Shown here: piece by piece, positions 6,657 to 14,908 of the stretch | Position numbering within the stretch: position 1 is the first letter of the stretch | Layout: each line of letters begins with the position of its first letter | Assembly: GCA_041168985.1 (NCBI GenBank) | Contig: JBEEKA010000238.1 | Location: 1 to 15,410, forward strand | From: ZC4RG30 sp041168985 | Lineage (GTDB): Bacteria; Pseudomonadota; Gammaproteobacteria; Steroidobacterales; Steroidobacteraceae | Direction: 5' to 3' | Length of the DNA: 15,410 nucleotides | Made by a program: the position numbers and the translations under genes | Notes under the pieces: generated by a model | The model's input: only the letters and a program-made list of their open reading frames with translations | What the model was told of the DNA's origin: nothing | Databases searched by the model: none

Positions 6657-8140
6657 TGGACGTCGACCTGCTGGTCGTCGGCGGCGGGATCAATGGCGCG
6701 GGCATCGCGCGGGACGCCGCCGGACGGGGACTCTCGGTCTGCCTGGTCGAACAGGACGACCTCGCCTCGCACACTTCCTCGGCCAGCACCAAGCTGATCC
6801 ACGGCGGGCTGCGCTACCTCGAGCAGTACGAACTGCGGCTGGTGCGCGAAGCGCTGGCCGAGCGTGAACGACTGATGGCCATCGCGCCCCACCTGATCCA
6901 CCCGCAGCGTTTCGTGCTGCCCTACGTCGAAGGACTTCGACCCCGCTGGCTGTTGCGGCTCGGGCTGTTCGTCTACGACCACGCGGGCGGCCGGGAGAAA
7001 CTTTCCGCATCGGACAGCGTCCTGCTCGCCGGCACGCCGCTCGGTGCGCCGCTGCGCCCGACCCTGCAGACGGGATTCGAGTATTCGGACTGCCGGGTGG
7101 ATGACGCGCGGCTGGTCGTGCTGAATGCAAGAGATGCGGCGGACCGCGGCGCCACCGTGCTGACGCGTACACGCCTGGTCGAGGCGCATCCGGCGGGCAA
7201 GGGATGGATAGCGCGCTGTGAAAGCCGGCTCCACGGGGAGTTGACGCTGCATGCGCGCGCCATCGTCAACGCGACCGGGGCCTGGGCGGGCGAACTGCCG
7301 GGCGCCGCGCTCGGTCGAACGCCGCACGGCAGGCTGCGTCTCGTGAAGGGCAGCCATCTGGCGTTCCCGAAGCTCTATGACGGGGAACATGCCTACCTGC
7401 TGCAGAGCCCGGACAAACGCGTGGTGTTCACGATCCCCTATGAGGGCCGTTATACGCTGGTGGGCACGACCGACACGCCCTTCGAAGGCGACCCGGCGCG
7501 TGTCGAGGTGGACGAGTCGGAAGTCCGCTACCTCTGCGACTGCGTTTCGCGTTTCTTCCGCGAGCCGCTGCGGGAGCAGGACGTGGCGTGGCGTTATGCC
7601 GGGGTGCGTGCACTCCATGACAGCGGCGAAGCCCGCGCACAGGCCGTGAGCCGCGACTACCACCTCGAGCTGACCACGGACCGAGACGCGCCCCTGCTGT
7701 CGGTGTTCGGCGGCAAGATCACGACCTACCGACGTCTGGCCGAGGCGGCGCTCTCGCTGCTCGCGCCCGCGCTCGGCATGCGGGACCTCGAGGACTGGAC
7801 GGGCGGCACGCCGCTGCCGGGTGGCGACCTGCCGGGCGGCGACATGGCCCGATTCACGGCCCATGCACTGGAACGGTGGCAGGCCCTGCCGGTGTCGCTC
7901 GTGACGCGACTCGCGCGGCAGTACGGCACGCGCATGGCACGCATCCTCGGCGGCGCCCGCAGGGTGGAGGATCTCGGCGAAGTGCTTGGCGGCGATCTGA
8001 CGCGCGCCGAAGTCGAATATCTCTACCGGGAGGAATGGGCGACGACGGCGGAGGACGTGCTGTGGCGCCGGACCAAGGCCGGGCTGCACGGGGCGGAGTC
8101 CGATCGCGTGGAATCAGTGCTCGAAAGACTGCGTCACTGA
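6656..8140 (+). CDS. glpD: Aerobic glycerol-3-phosphate dehydrogenase
   Basis: GlpD is a peripheral inner-membrane flavoenzyme that oxidises sn-glycerol-3-phosphate to dihydroxyacetone phosphate and passes electrons to quinone. The 494-residue protein begins with the FAD dinucleotide-binding motif VVGGGINGAGIARDAAGRG (residues 7-25). It continues with the family blocks SSASTKLIHGGLRYLE, GFEYSDCRVDDARLV, VNATGAWA, LVKGSH, GTTDTPFEGDP, YAGVRAL and SVFGGKITTYRRLAE, and ends with the C-terminal GlpD domain (DLGEVLGGDL, AEDVLWRRTKAGL). Length fits E. coli GlpD (501). No glpF, glpK or glpR is in the window. The last 27 bases overlap the convergent yjdF-like gene. PlsB, encoded in the opposing operon, uses the same substrate for phospholipid synthesis. 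Confidence 0.96.
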   Translation: MDVDLLVVGGGINGAGIARDAAGRGLSVCLVEQDDLASHTSSASTKLIHGGLRYLEQYELRLVREALAERERLMAIAPHLIHPQRFVLPYVEGLRPRWLLRLGLFVYDHAGGREKLSASDSVLLAGTPLGAPLRPTLQTGFEYSDCRVDDARLVVLNARDAADRGATVLTRTRLVEAHPAGKGWIARCESRLHGELTLHARAIVNATGAWAGELPGAALGRTPHGRLRLVKGSHLAFPKLYDGEHAYLLQSPDKRVVFTIPYEGRYTLVGTTDTPFEGDPARVEVDESEVRYLCDCVSRFFREPLREQDVAWRYAGVRALHDSGEARAQAVSRDYHLELTTDRDAPLLSVFGGKITTYRRLAEAALSLLAPALGMRDLEDWTGGTPLPGGDLPGGDMARFTAHALERWQALPVSLVTRLARQYGTRMARILGGARRVEDLGEVLGGDLTRAEVEYLYREEWATTAEDVLWRRTKAGLHGAESDRVESVLERLRH

Positions 8141-8761
8141 AGCCGCGGGCAGCGCCGCGAGCTGGCGATCGTGCCAGCGTGAGAGACCCAGCAGGGCCGC
8201 ACCTGCGCCGACCAGCGCCATGAACATGTCCCACTGGGTATCCCAGGGGTCACCCTGCGTTCCGAGGAAGTCGATCGCACCCTCTTCGAGTGCCACGGCT
8301 GTCGCCCACTCCAGCAGTTCGTAACTCGCGCTGACGGCGAGGACGACGCAGCAGACCAGGAACGCGGCCATCCCGCGGCCGCGGACATGTCGGCCGCGCG
8401 CCAGCACTTCGCGGGCCGCGATGGCGGGCACGAAGCCCTGCATGAAGTGGCCGATCCGGTCATACGGATTGCGCGCCAGGTGGAACAGGTCCTGCAGCGT
8501 GAACCCCAGCGGCACGCGCGCGTAGGTATAGGCTCCGCCCAGCATCAGGACGAGGCCATGCAGGCCGATCAGCACCGTCAACAGCGGCGTCAGTGGAAAC
8601 GGCCGCCGCGTTGCCCACAGCAACGGCATCACGATGAATACGGGAAACACCTCCAGCAGCCATGTGCCACGGTCGAAGGGGCTCCAGCCACTCGCAACCA
8701 GCCCTGCCAGCAGCACGCAGCCGAGCACTGCCAGGCGCGAATCCGTGCCCGAAGGGCTCAT
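8114..8761 (-). CDS. yjdF: DUF2238/YjdF-family membrane protein
   Basis: A 215-residue inner-membrane protein of unknown function. Hydrophobic segments lie near 10-26, 35-50, 60-80, 130-150 and 179-195. Family signatures are GGAYTYARVPLG (75-86), ARNPYDRIGHFMQGFVPAIAARE (about 96-118) and SYELLEW (146-152), followed by FLGTQGDPWDTQWDMF (about 165-180), which carries conserved Asp, Trp and Glu residues. The ATG at 8761 overlaps the response-regulator stop as ATGA. A longer reading from 9052 would run antiparallel-free but out of frame through the response regulator and is rejected. It is the last gene of the minus-strand operon, and its 3' end overlaps glpD. The family assignment is good; no biochemical role can be read from the sequence. 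Confidence 0.85.
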   Translation of the reverse strand: MSPSGTDSRLAVLGCVLLAGLVASGWSPFDRGTWLLEVFPVFIVMPLLWATRRPFPLTPLLTVLIGLHGLVLMLGGAYTYARVPLGFTLQDLFHLARNPYDRIGHFMQGFVPAIAAREVLARGRHVRGRGMAAFLVCCVVLAVSASYELLEWATAVALEEGAIDFLGTQGDPWDTQWDMFMALVGAGAALLGLSRWHDRQLAALPAASVTQSFEH

Positions 8762-9222
8762 TCGGCAGTGTGCCTCGACGTCGGCAGGACGACCAGCGAG
8801 AACCAGTAATCCGTGATGCCGCGGACGACGCGGGTGAACTGTTCGAAGTCGACCGGCTTCACGATGTAGGAACTGCATCGCAGTTTGTACGCCGCGGAGA
8901 TATCCGGGTCGGCGGTCGACGTGGTCAGTACGACGATCGGAATATCGCAGAGCTTGGGATCGTGCACGATCTGCTCCAGCACCTCCCGACCGTCCATGCG
9001 CGGCATGTTGAGGTCGAGCAGCAGCAGGTCGGGGCGCGGCGCAGCCGACCACTCTCCCTGCCGCTTGAGGAAGTCCATGCAGTCCTCGCCGTTGGTGACG
9101 ACGTGAAGATTGGCGGCGAACCGGTTGCGGTCGAAACTGATTCGCATCAGTTCCACGTCGTCGGCGTTGTCTTCGACCAGCAGTATTTCCGCCGGCCGAA
9201 CTCCCGTATTCATATCGTCCAT
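8758..9222 (-). CDS. Single-domain response regulator (Rcp1-like)
   Basis: A stand-alone receiver domain of 154 residues with no DNA-binding or enzymatic output domain. Seen: the acidic pair Glu17/Asp18 in LLVEDN, the phospho-acceptor Asp70 in LLLLDLNMPRMDG, the switch threonine Thr100 in VVLTTS, and Lys122 in IVKPVDFEQF. The insert between strands and the KPVDFEQF ending resemble the Rcp1/phytochrome-partner class of receivers. Its start overlaps the histidine-kinase stop by 13 bases, so the kinase is very probably its partner. The ATG at 9222 has GAGGAA just upstream; a second in-frame ATG lies at 9213. Output would have to be through protein contacts or phosphorelay. The target is unknown. 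Confidence 0.9.
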   Translation of the reverse strand: MDDMNTGVRPAEILLVEDNADDVELMRISFDRNRFAANLHVVTNGEDCMDFLKRQGEWSAAPRPDLLLLDLNMPRMDGREVLEQIVHDPKLCDIPIVVLTTSTADPDISAAYKLRCSSYIVKPVDFEQFTRVVRGITDYWFSLVVLPTSRHTAE

Positions 9223-10343
9223 GTTTCCTCGCTTCTAGGCCCCATCAGCTGGAACCGGAAGGTACTGCCGACGCCTGATTCGGATTCCACCCAGATCCGG
9301 CCACCGTGGGCCTCCACGATACGGCGGCAGACGGCAAGCCCGATACCCGTACCGGGATATTTCGACTGGTCATGCAGCCGCTGGAAGATCTCGAAAATCC
9401 TTTCCCTGTGCCGCGGGACTATGCCGATCCCATTGTCGCTGACATGGAATTCCCAGCCGCCTTCCACCGGCCTGGCGCCGACCTCGACACGGGGCGGTCG
9501 ATCTCCGCGGTATTTCAGCGCATTGCCGATGACGTTCTGGAAGAGCTGCAGCAACTGCGACCGCACGCCCGGCACCGTCGGCAGGCTGCCGACAATCACG
9601 ACGGCCTCGGACTCCTGGATGGCGGAATCCAGCAGCAAAAGGGCATCCCGGACGACCTGGGCCGTATCGACCGGCGCATGGGAGTGCGTAACCGAATCAA
9701 GATTCGAGTAATCAAGCAGGTCGCGGACCAGACGCTGCAAATGGTGGACCGACGACACAACGCGGTCTATCCAGCCACGCCCTTTATCGTCGAGGCGGCC
9801 GCCGTACTCGGCCTGGATCAGCTGCAGGAAACTCGCGATGCTGCGCATCGGCGTCTGCAGGTCGTGCGACGCGACATGCGCAAACCGACGCAGCTCGATG
9901 TTGCTGTGCTCCAACGCGTGCACCGCCTGTTCGAGGCGGCGGGTCTGCTCCCGCTCGCTGATATCGGCGACCGTCGCCAGCACGAAGTGTCCTTCGGGAG
10001 TTTCGACGGGACTCAATCCGACCTCGAGCGGGAATTCCGTGCCGTCCGCCCTCAGGCCCCAGAGTGGACGCCCGGCGCCCATCGCCCGGGGCTCCGGCTG
10101 CCTGGCGAAACGATTGCGCCAGGCGGGGTGGGAAGCCCGGAAGCGCTCCGGCATGAGGTTCTCGACGGGCATGCCGTCGAGCATCGACCGATTCCGGCCG
10201 AACAGGCGTGCCGCACGTTCGTTGCCCGTGACGACATTGCCAGTACTGTCGACAATGACGATGGCCACGGGCAGGGCATCGAGCAACTTGCTGAAGCCAC
10301 TGATCGAATCGGCGCTCATGCCGCGGATCAGACGCTCAACCAT
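9210..10343 (-). CDS. Soluble PAS-domain sensor histidine kinase
   Basis: A 377-residue histidine kinase with no membrane segment, so a cytoplasmic sensor. Order: PAS domain (about 15-132, with MGAGRPLWGLRADGTEFPLEVGL, a stretch typical of one common PAS subclass), a short coiled linker (133-152), a HisKA dimerisation domain with phospho-acceptor His160 in VASHDLQTPMR, then HATPase_c with N-box Asn270/Asn274 (NVIGNALKY), DNGIGI (303-308) and GTGIGLA (331-337). The H-box resembles that of phytochrome-like kinases, but no chromophore-binding GAF/PHY domain is present. No ligand can be inferred for the PAS domain. The ATG at 10343 overlaps the plsB stop by eight bases and is preceded by AGGTGA. 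It is followed by its response regulator with a 13-base overlap. Confidence 0.92.
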   Translation of the reverse strand: MVERLIRGMSADSISGFSKLLDALPVAIVIVDSTGNVVTGNERAARLFGRNRSMLDGMPVENLMPERFRASHPAWRNRFARQPEPRAMGAGRPLWGLRADGTEFPLEVGLSPVETPEGHFVLATVADISEREQTRRLEQAVHALEHSNIELRRFAHVASHDLQTPMRSIASFLQLIQAEYGGRLDDKGRGWIDRVVSSVHHLQRLVRDLLDYSNLDSVTHSHAPVDTAQVVRDALLLLDSAIQESEAVVIVGSLPTVPGVRSQLLQLFQNVIGNALKYRGDRPPRVEVGARPVEGGWEFHVSDNGIGIVPRHRERIFEIFQRLHDQSKYPGTGIGLAVCRRIVEAHGGRIWVESESGVGSTFRFQLMGPRSEETWTI

Positions 10344-12786
10344 GTATCACCTGCAGGATGCTGTGGCGCAGGGCCTCGGACAGGACCATCTGCGCATCGT
10401 CCGCAATCCGTTGCAACACCTCGTCGAACTGGAGGCTTCCGCCCTCCCCGCCAGCCCGCACGACCCCTCGCCGGCGCAACAGCCCCACGAACCCCTCGAA
10501 CAGGGACTTGTCGAAGAATTCCGGCGCGTAGAAACCATACAACGCAGCCATCTGGCGCGCGACCTGCTCGCAGCGGCGCTGCAGCGCAACCTGGGTCAGC
10601 ACGCCGCTGCCGGCCTGCAGCAGCAATGCGATCGGCAGATAGTAACGCTCGATGGTCTGGATGGTGGGCCGGGCCAGCAGCGAGAGCTGCATCGCCTCGG
10701 CGGAAGCCGGCGGCGGGCGATGCCAGAGCCCCTGCTCCGCGTCGGCAGTGAGCACGCCCAGGTCCGCCAGCGTGCGCAGCATGGCCTCGACGATGCCCGG
10801 CAGTTCTTCCTCGGTCCAGTGCAGGAACAGCTCGCTCGAGATGTACGGGTAGATGCGCCAGGCCAGCCGCTGGATGTCCTCCGTGCGCAGCGTCGCATTG
10901 GCGATGAAGCAGCAGGCGATCAGGGACGGCAGCGCGAACAGGTGCAGCACGTTGTTGCGGTAGTAGTTCATCAGCGGCGCATGCGCCGCCTCGAGCCTGA
11001 CCAGGGCCTCCCCCCCATCCGGCGCCGCTTCGCGGCTCACGGACCGGAGTCCTTCGCCGTACTCGACGATGGCACGCGGATCCTTGTCGGTGATCGTCAC
11101 ACGCGCCGAATACGGCATGGCGCGCAGCATGCGCAGGTAGAGGTCGAGCTGGCCAAGCAGGTCCGACTCGCGCAGCACCTTGAGCTCCGTCGAGAGCAAG
11201 GTGATGGCCAGCAGGTTCACGGGCGTGACTGCGGCGGCGGCATTGATGTTGCGCATCACCTTCTGGGCGACCTGCTCGACCGTCGCGCCGACCCAGGGCG
11301 CGCGGCCCGGATCCTCGCTGTCGGCGATGTGCGCGCGCCAATCCGGCGCCTGCGCATCCAGCAGCGCATCGAGGTGCACAGGCTCCCCCAGGTTGACGTG
11401 CACGCGGCCGAAGCGCTCCTTCAGTCGCTTCAGCGAAGCGAGCAGGCCGAGGAAGGTTTCCTTTTCCTTGGGCTTGCCGGACAGTTCGCCGACATAGCTT
11501 TCGACTTCCATCACGCGCTCGTAACCGAAATACACCGGCACGAACACGACCGGGCGCACCGGTTCGCGCAGGAAGCTGCGCACGGTCATCGACAGCATGC
11601 CGGTCTTGGGCTGCAGCAACCGACCGGTACGGCTGCGCCCGCCCTCGATGAAGTATTCGACAGGATGGCCGCGCGCCATGATGGTGGCCAGGTAGCGCAT
11701 GAACACGACGGTGTAGAGCGAACTGCTCCTGAAGCTGCGGCGGATGAAGAAGGCGCCCGCCTTGCGCAGGTATCGGCCCACGACCGGGATGTCGAGGTTG
11801 ATGCCCGCGGCGATATGCGGGATCGCGAAGCCCTGCTTGTAGATCGCGTACGAAAGCAGCAGGTAATCGATATGGCTGCGGTGGCAGGGAACGTAAACGA
11901 TCTCGTTGCCTGCGGCGACGTCGCGCAGCGTCTGCGCATGCGCGAACTCCACGCCGTCGTAGATGCGGGTCCAGAGCCGCGTGAACAGGACATCGCAGAA
12001 CTGCACGAAGGCCGGCGAATAGTTCGCCGCGATCTCCTCGAAGATCGTGCGTGCGGACTCGAGGCTCTGGCGTCGCGTGACTTTCTTCTCGCGCGCCTCC
12101 TGGGCGACGACGGCACGGACGGCCTTGCCGCGCAGGACCTGCGCGAGGATGGTCCGCCGATGGGAAAGGTCCGGACCGATGTGCGCCGCGCGGCCACGCG
12201 CGAAGACCGACTGCAACTGCCGCGCGATTCGCCGGGCGGTCTGGTTGTTCGCCGGGTCACTGCCCAGCAGCGCGCGCAGCGACAGGCCTTCACCCACGTG
12301 GACGAGCGTATTCCGGCCGTTGAAGAGCACCGTCAGCCAGCGTCGCAGGCGACTGGCGATGGCCCAGTCATCGGACAGGGCCAGGTCGAACCAGGATCGT
12401 TCGCGTTCCGGCGCCCGCCCCCAGTACACGGCGACGGGAACCAGCGTGACATCGGCCGCGGGATCCTCCCGCAGGACACGCAGCATCTCGATCAGTCGCG
12501 GCGGAGGACGTCGGTCGATGCGTGCCGTCCAGGGCCCGACCCGACGCGACAGGGCCAGCAGGGAGCCGTTGTCCTTCAGTGCCGCATTGGGCAGCAGTTT
12601 CTTCCGGGGGCGCGGCAGCCGGGCCTGGGCACAGGCGCGCTGCAGGACGATGGAGTCCGCCTTCCGCTGCCGCTCCAGGACGTAACACACCGGTGAACCC
12701 GCCTCGCCGAACTGTGCCGCAACGTTCTCGGGCCGCAGCGTGAAGCGCAGCCAGGGCATCAACAGTCGACCGGCGATGCTGTCCAT
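10336..12786 (-). CDS. plsB: Glycerol-3-phosphate 1-O-acyltransferase PlsB
   Basis: PlsB catalyses the first step of phospholipid synthesis, moving an acyl chain from acyl-CoA or acyl-ACP to glycerol-3-phosphate at the inner membrane. The 816-residue protein matches E. coli PlsB (807) end to end. It has the HX4D catalytic motif HRSHID (His302, Asp307), block II GAFFIRRSF (about 344-352), block III VEYFIEGGRSRTGRLL (about 376-391) with PKTGMLSM, and block IV VPVYFGYERVMEVESY. EEIAANYSPAF before the active site and YYRNNVLHLFALPSL in the C-terminal part are also conserved. It lies 11 bases downstream of the alpha/beta hydrolase gene and overlaps the kinase gene by eight bases. The ATG at 12786 has no strong ribosome binding site; the next Met is residue 10. 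Confidence 0.96.
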   Translation of the reverse strand: MDSIAGRLLMPWLRFTLRPENVAAQFGEAGSPVCYVLERQRKADSIVLQRACAQARLPRPRKKLLPNAALKDNGSLLALSRRVGPWTARIDRRPPPRLIEMLRVLREDPAADVTLVPVAVYWGRAPERERSWFDLALSDDWAIASRLRRWLTVLFNGRNTLVHVGEGLSLRALLGSDPANNQTARRIARQLQSVFARGRAAHIGPDLSHRRTILAQVLRGKAVRAVVAQEAREKKVTRRQSLESARTIFEEIAANYSPAFVQFCDVLFTRLWTRIYDGVEFAHAQTLRDVAAGNEIVYVPCHRSHIDYLLLSYAIYKQGFAIPHIAAGINLDIPVVGRYLRKAGAFFIRRSFRSSSLYTVVFMRYLATIMARGHPVEYFIEGGRSRTGRLLQPKTGMLSMTVRSFLREPVRPVVFVPVYFGYERVMEVESYVGELSGKPKEKETFLGLLASLKRLKERFGRVHVNLGEPVHLDALLDAQAPDWRAHIADSEDPGRAPWVGATVEQVAQKVMRNINAAAAVTPVNLLAITLLSTELKVLRESDLLGQLDLYLRMLRAMPYSARVTITDKDPRAIVEYGEGLRSVSREAAPDGGEALVRLEAAHAPLMNYYRNNVLHLFALPSLIACCFIANATLRTEDIQRLAWRIYPYISSELFLHWTEEELPGIVEAMLRTLADLGVLTADAEQGLWHRPPPASAEAMQLSLLARPTIQTIERYYLPIALLLQAGSGVLTQVALQRRCEQVARQMAALYGFYAPEFFDKSLFEGFVGLLRRRGVVRAGGEGGSLQFDEVLQRIADDAQMVLSEALRHSILQVIHG

Positions 12787-12797
12787 GACCGAAGCGG

Positions 12798-13319
12798 TCA
12801 GACGAGCGCCTGGGGCAGGTCCAGGGCGATCAGGAAATGCTCGAACAGATAGCGGATGAACCGCAGCTGGTCATGCAGGCCGTGGTCGCCATCCAGCAGG
12901 TGGAGCTGCGAGTTGCTGGACCTCGCGAACCGGATGCTGTCCTCGCAGGGCACGACCTCGTCGCGCCAGCCGTGGACCACCGTGACCGGGCAGTCGAGAC
13001 GACCAGTGCGCAGCTGCGGCAGGCCGGGCACGTAAAGCGCCGGCGCCATCAGGAACAGGCCGCGTGCATGCAGGGGCGGCGCCGCCATCAGCGAAACGAA
13101 TCCGCCGAGGCTGGATCCAACCAGCACCAGCTCCCCCGGCAGGTCCTTGCAGAAATCGGCCAGTCGCGTGACCCGGTCGGCCGGCGAGTCGATGCCGCGG
13201 TAATCCACGGATTCGACCTCGTAGCCTTCCGAGCGCGCGGTCTCGGCGAGTGCAGTGATCTTGGTACCCCAGGGACCGCTGTCCTTGCCATGGGAAAAGA
13301 CGACGTAGCGCTTGGTCAT
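12798..13319 (-). CDS. Small alpha/beta hydrolase
   Basis: A 173-residue cytoplasmic alpha/beta-hydrolase-fold protein with no signal peptide. The predicted catalytic triad is Ser70 in the nucleophile elbow GSSLGG (68-73), Asp120 in VVHGWRDEVVP, and His146 in DGDHGLHD. The N-terminal FSHGKDSGPWGTKI looks like the oxyanion-hole region. Its small size (no lid) fits small serine-hydrolase/esterase groups; the substrate cannot be read. Its ATG overlaps the sheath-like gene stop as ATGA, and plsB follows after 11 bases, so it is firmly part of this operon. An acyl-ester or lipid-related substrate is a guess from the plsB link only. Confidence 0.8.
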   Translation of the reverse strand: MTKRYVVFSHGKDSGPWGTKITALAETARSEGYEVESVDYRGIDSPADRVTRLADFCKDLPGELVLVGSSLGGFVSLMAAPPLHARGLFLMAPALYVPGLPQLRTGRLDCPVTVVHGWRDEVVPCEDSIRFARSSNSQLHLLDGDHGLHDQLRFIRYLFEHFLIALDLPQALV

Positions 13320-14896
13320 GCACGCGATCTTAGCGCGTACGGGTTCACGACGACCGACTGCGTCCGCGCACCGGTGGCTTTCTGCACCAGCAGCCAGGCC
13401 AGCGGCGCCTGCCGGCCCGTCGCGGGCCCCAGCCCGTACACCATGCGGAACTCACCGCGGACGGTGACCGCGAGATCGTTGATCGACGAATCAGCGATCG
13501 CGAAGGGCCTGCCTTCCAGCCCGACCGACTGGAAAGCATTCGCTGCATGAAGGCGGTCGAGGAACTCCAGCACCTGCTGGCAGGCCCGCTCGCCGACATC
13601 CGGCTCATCCCTTTCACGCGATGCCCAGCGGGTCGCACGCTCGATGGACAGGGCGATCCAGGACAGCAGTCGCTGCGCACGCAGCGACAGCGTGCTGCCC
13701 GCGACAGTCGTCGTCGGATGCATGGCGCGCAGTGGCAGCGCGGTGGCCGAAGTGGACCGGCCATCCCCGAGCACGTTCACGCCCAGCGCGGCCAGTTGCA
13801 GGGACTCCGATGCCGACGGACTCGCCTGCAGCCTGCAGCCCTGACGCTGATGCAGCTGTGGCGGCGGCGCGTTCCACCAGTCTGTCGCAGCCCTGTCCGC
13901 GGCCGCGAGAAGCCCGGCGACCACGCCGCCGGATGCGAAACCGACCGACTGTCCCGGCACGAGCCGGTCCGGCGTCTCGACGCGCGGGAAGAACATCAGC
14001 GCGTCGCTGGCACGGAAAGGCGCGCCCCGCAGGCCGGCCAGTGCCGTCGCGCCGTCGCGCCAGTCCTGCGGCGGCTCCACGAGCAGCAGCGCATGGTGTC
14101 TCCTGCAGAACGCCGAGGCCGCCAGAAGCGCCTGGGGCCCAAGATCGCGCCGCGGATCGGGCGACGGCATGCACAGCAAGTTGAACACCCGCCCTTCAAG
14201 GGCAAACATCCCTCGCCGGATCGATTCACTGCCGATGAGGTCGTATTCATCCAGTGGGCGTCCGTCGTCGCCATCCCCATTGTCGGCCACGTAGTAACCG
14301 ACGCCCTGCGGGCCCGCTGCCGCCTGGGTCGCCTCGGGGCGCGAGCGGGGCAGCGCACCGGCCAGCCGCACGAGTCGGGACGACTCGAGCGCGCGCGCCA
14401 CGTGGTCCGCGCCGTTCCCGCTGAGCGAGACGCGCCGGTAGATTTCCTGCGCGATGATGCGTTCCGACCGGCGTTCACGGACCTGCTGGACGATGAGGTT
14501 GAAGCGCTCCGTGTCGCCCGGCGCAATGCCGTCATGGTCGACCGCTGCGCGCAAGTGCTCGCCACGACCGGGTGAAAGGCCGGCGAAGGACAACAGGCCA
14601 TCGCCTGCCGGCAGGTCCAGCGTCGGTGGGCGGCCGCCATTGGCCACGCGGACGATGAGGGCGGCCGTACCGCCGTGTTCGAAGTACTGCTCTACCGCAT
14701 AGGACAGCGGTGACTCCGACCACAGTCCGCCGAAAACCTGCGTGAACTGCGCGAAATCGGCAATCGGTACGGGGATGTCAACGGGCCCCTTCAGGGTCCG
14801 GCCGACGAAGGCTGCCAGCGCCGTTGGCGCCGGAAGGATCGGCGCGTCGCTGTGGACGAACTCAGCAGTGCCGGCGGAATGGAGCCCGGCAGGCAC
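13316..14896 (-). CDS. Contractile tail-sheath homologue (phage/eCIS type), divergent
   Basis: A 526-residue protein with the layout of phage tail-sheath proteins, which polymerise around a tube and contract to drive it through a membrane. Sheath-like blocks, in residues from the chosen start: AAFVGRTLKGPVD (28-40), VFGGLWSESPLSYAVEQYF (54-72), GGTAALIVRVAN (75-86), FNLIV after a charged insert (about 132-136), DEYDLIG then GMFALEGRVFNLLCMPSP (216-246), GGVVAGLLAAADR (323-335), ALGVNVL (370-376), and LSWIALSIERATRWA (411-425). It differs from typical sheaths in its N-terminal arm, in the stretch after ALGVNVL, and at the C-terminus. The start is the GTG at 14896, with GTGAGG six bases upstream; a GTG at 14908 would add four residues. 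It overlaps the hydrolase by ATGA. No tube, baseplate or spike gene is visible. Confidence 0.8.
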   Translation of the reverse strand: MPAGLHSAGTAEFVHSDAPILPAPTALAAFVGRTLKGPVDIPVPIADFAQFTQVFGGLWSESPLSYAVEQYFEHGGTAALIVRVANGGRPPTLDLPAGDGLLSFAGLSPGRGEHLRAAVDHDGIAPGDTERFNLIVQQVRERRSERIIAQEIYRRVSLSGNGADHVARALESSRLVRLAGALPRSRPEATQAAAGPQGVGYYVADNGDGDDGRPLDEYDLIGSESIRRGMFALEGRVFNLLCMPSPDPRRDLGPQALLAASAFCRRHHALLLVEPPQDWRDGATALAGLRGAPFRASDALMFFPRVETPDRLVPGQSVGFASGGVVAGLLAAADRAATDWWNAPPPQLHQRQGCRLQASPSASESLQLAALGVNVLGDGRSTSATALPLRAMHPTTTVAGSTLSLRAQRLLSWIALSIERATRWASRERDEPDVGERACQQVLEFLDRLHAANAFQSVGLEGRPFAIADSSINDLAVTVRGEFRMVYGLGPATGRQAPLAWLLVQKATGARTQSVVVNPYALRSRA

Positions 14897-14908
14897 GGGC
14901 CGCCTCAC

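Noticed and set aside
6275..8089. A 604-residue minus-strand open frame
   Set aside because: Antisense to arfB and glpD, both clearly real; no recognisable motif.
8161..8178. Inverted repeat GCTGGC/GCCAGC after glpD as a terminator
   Set aside because: Only six base pairs and no T run on either strand; it lies inside yjdF coding sequence.
9838..12696. A 952-residue open frame on the plus strand
   Set aside because: It is antisense to plsB, which has strong homology end to end; long antisense frames are expected in DNA with this GC content and codon use. Its translation is low-complexity and matches no family I know.
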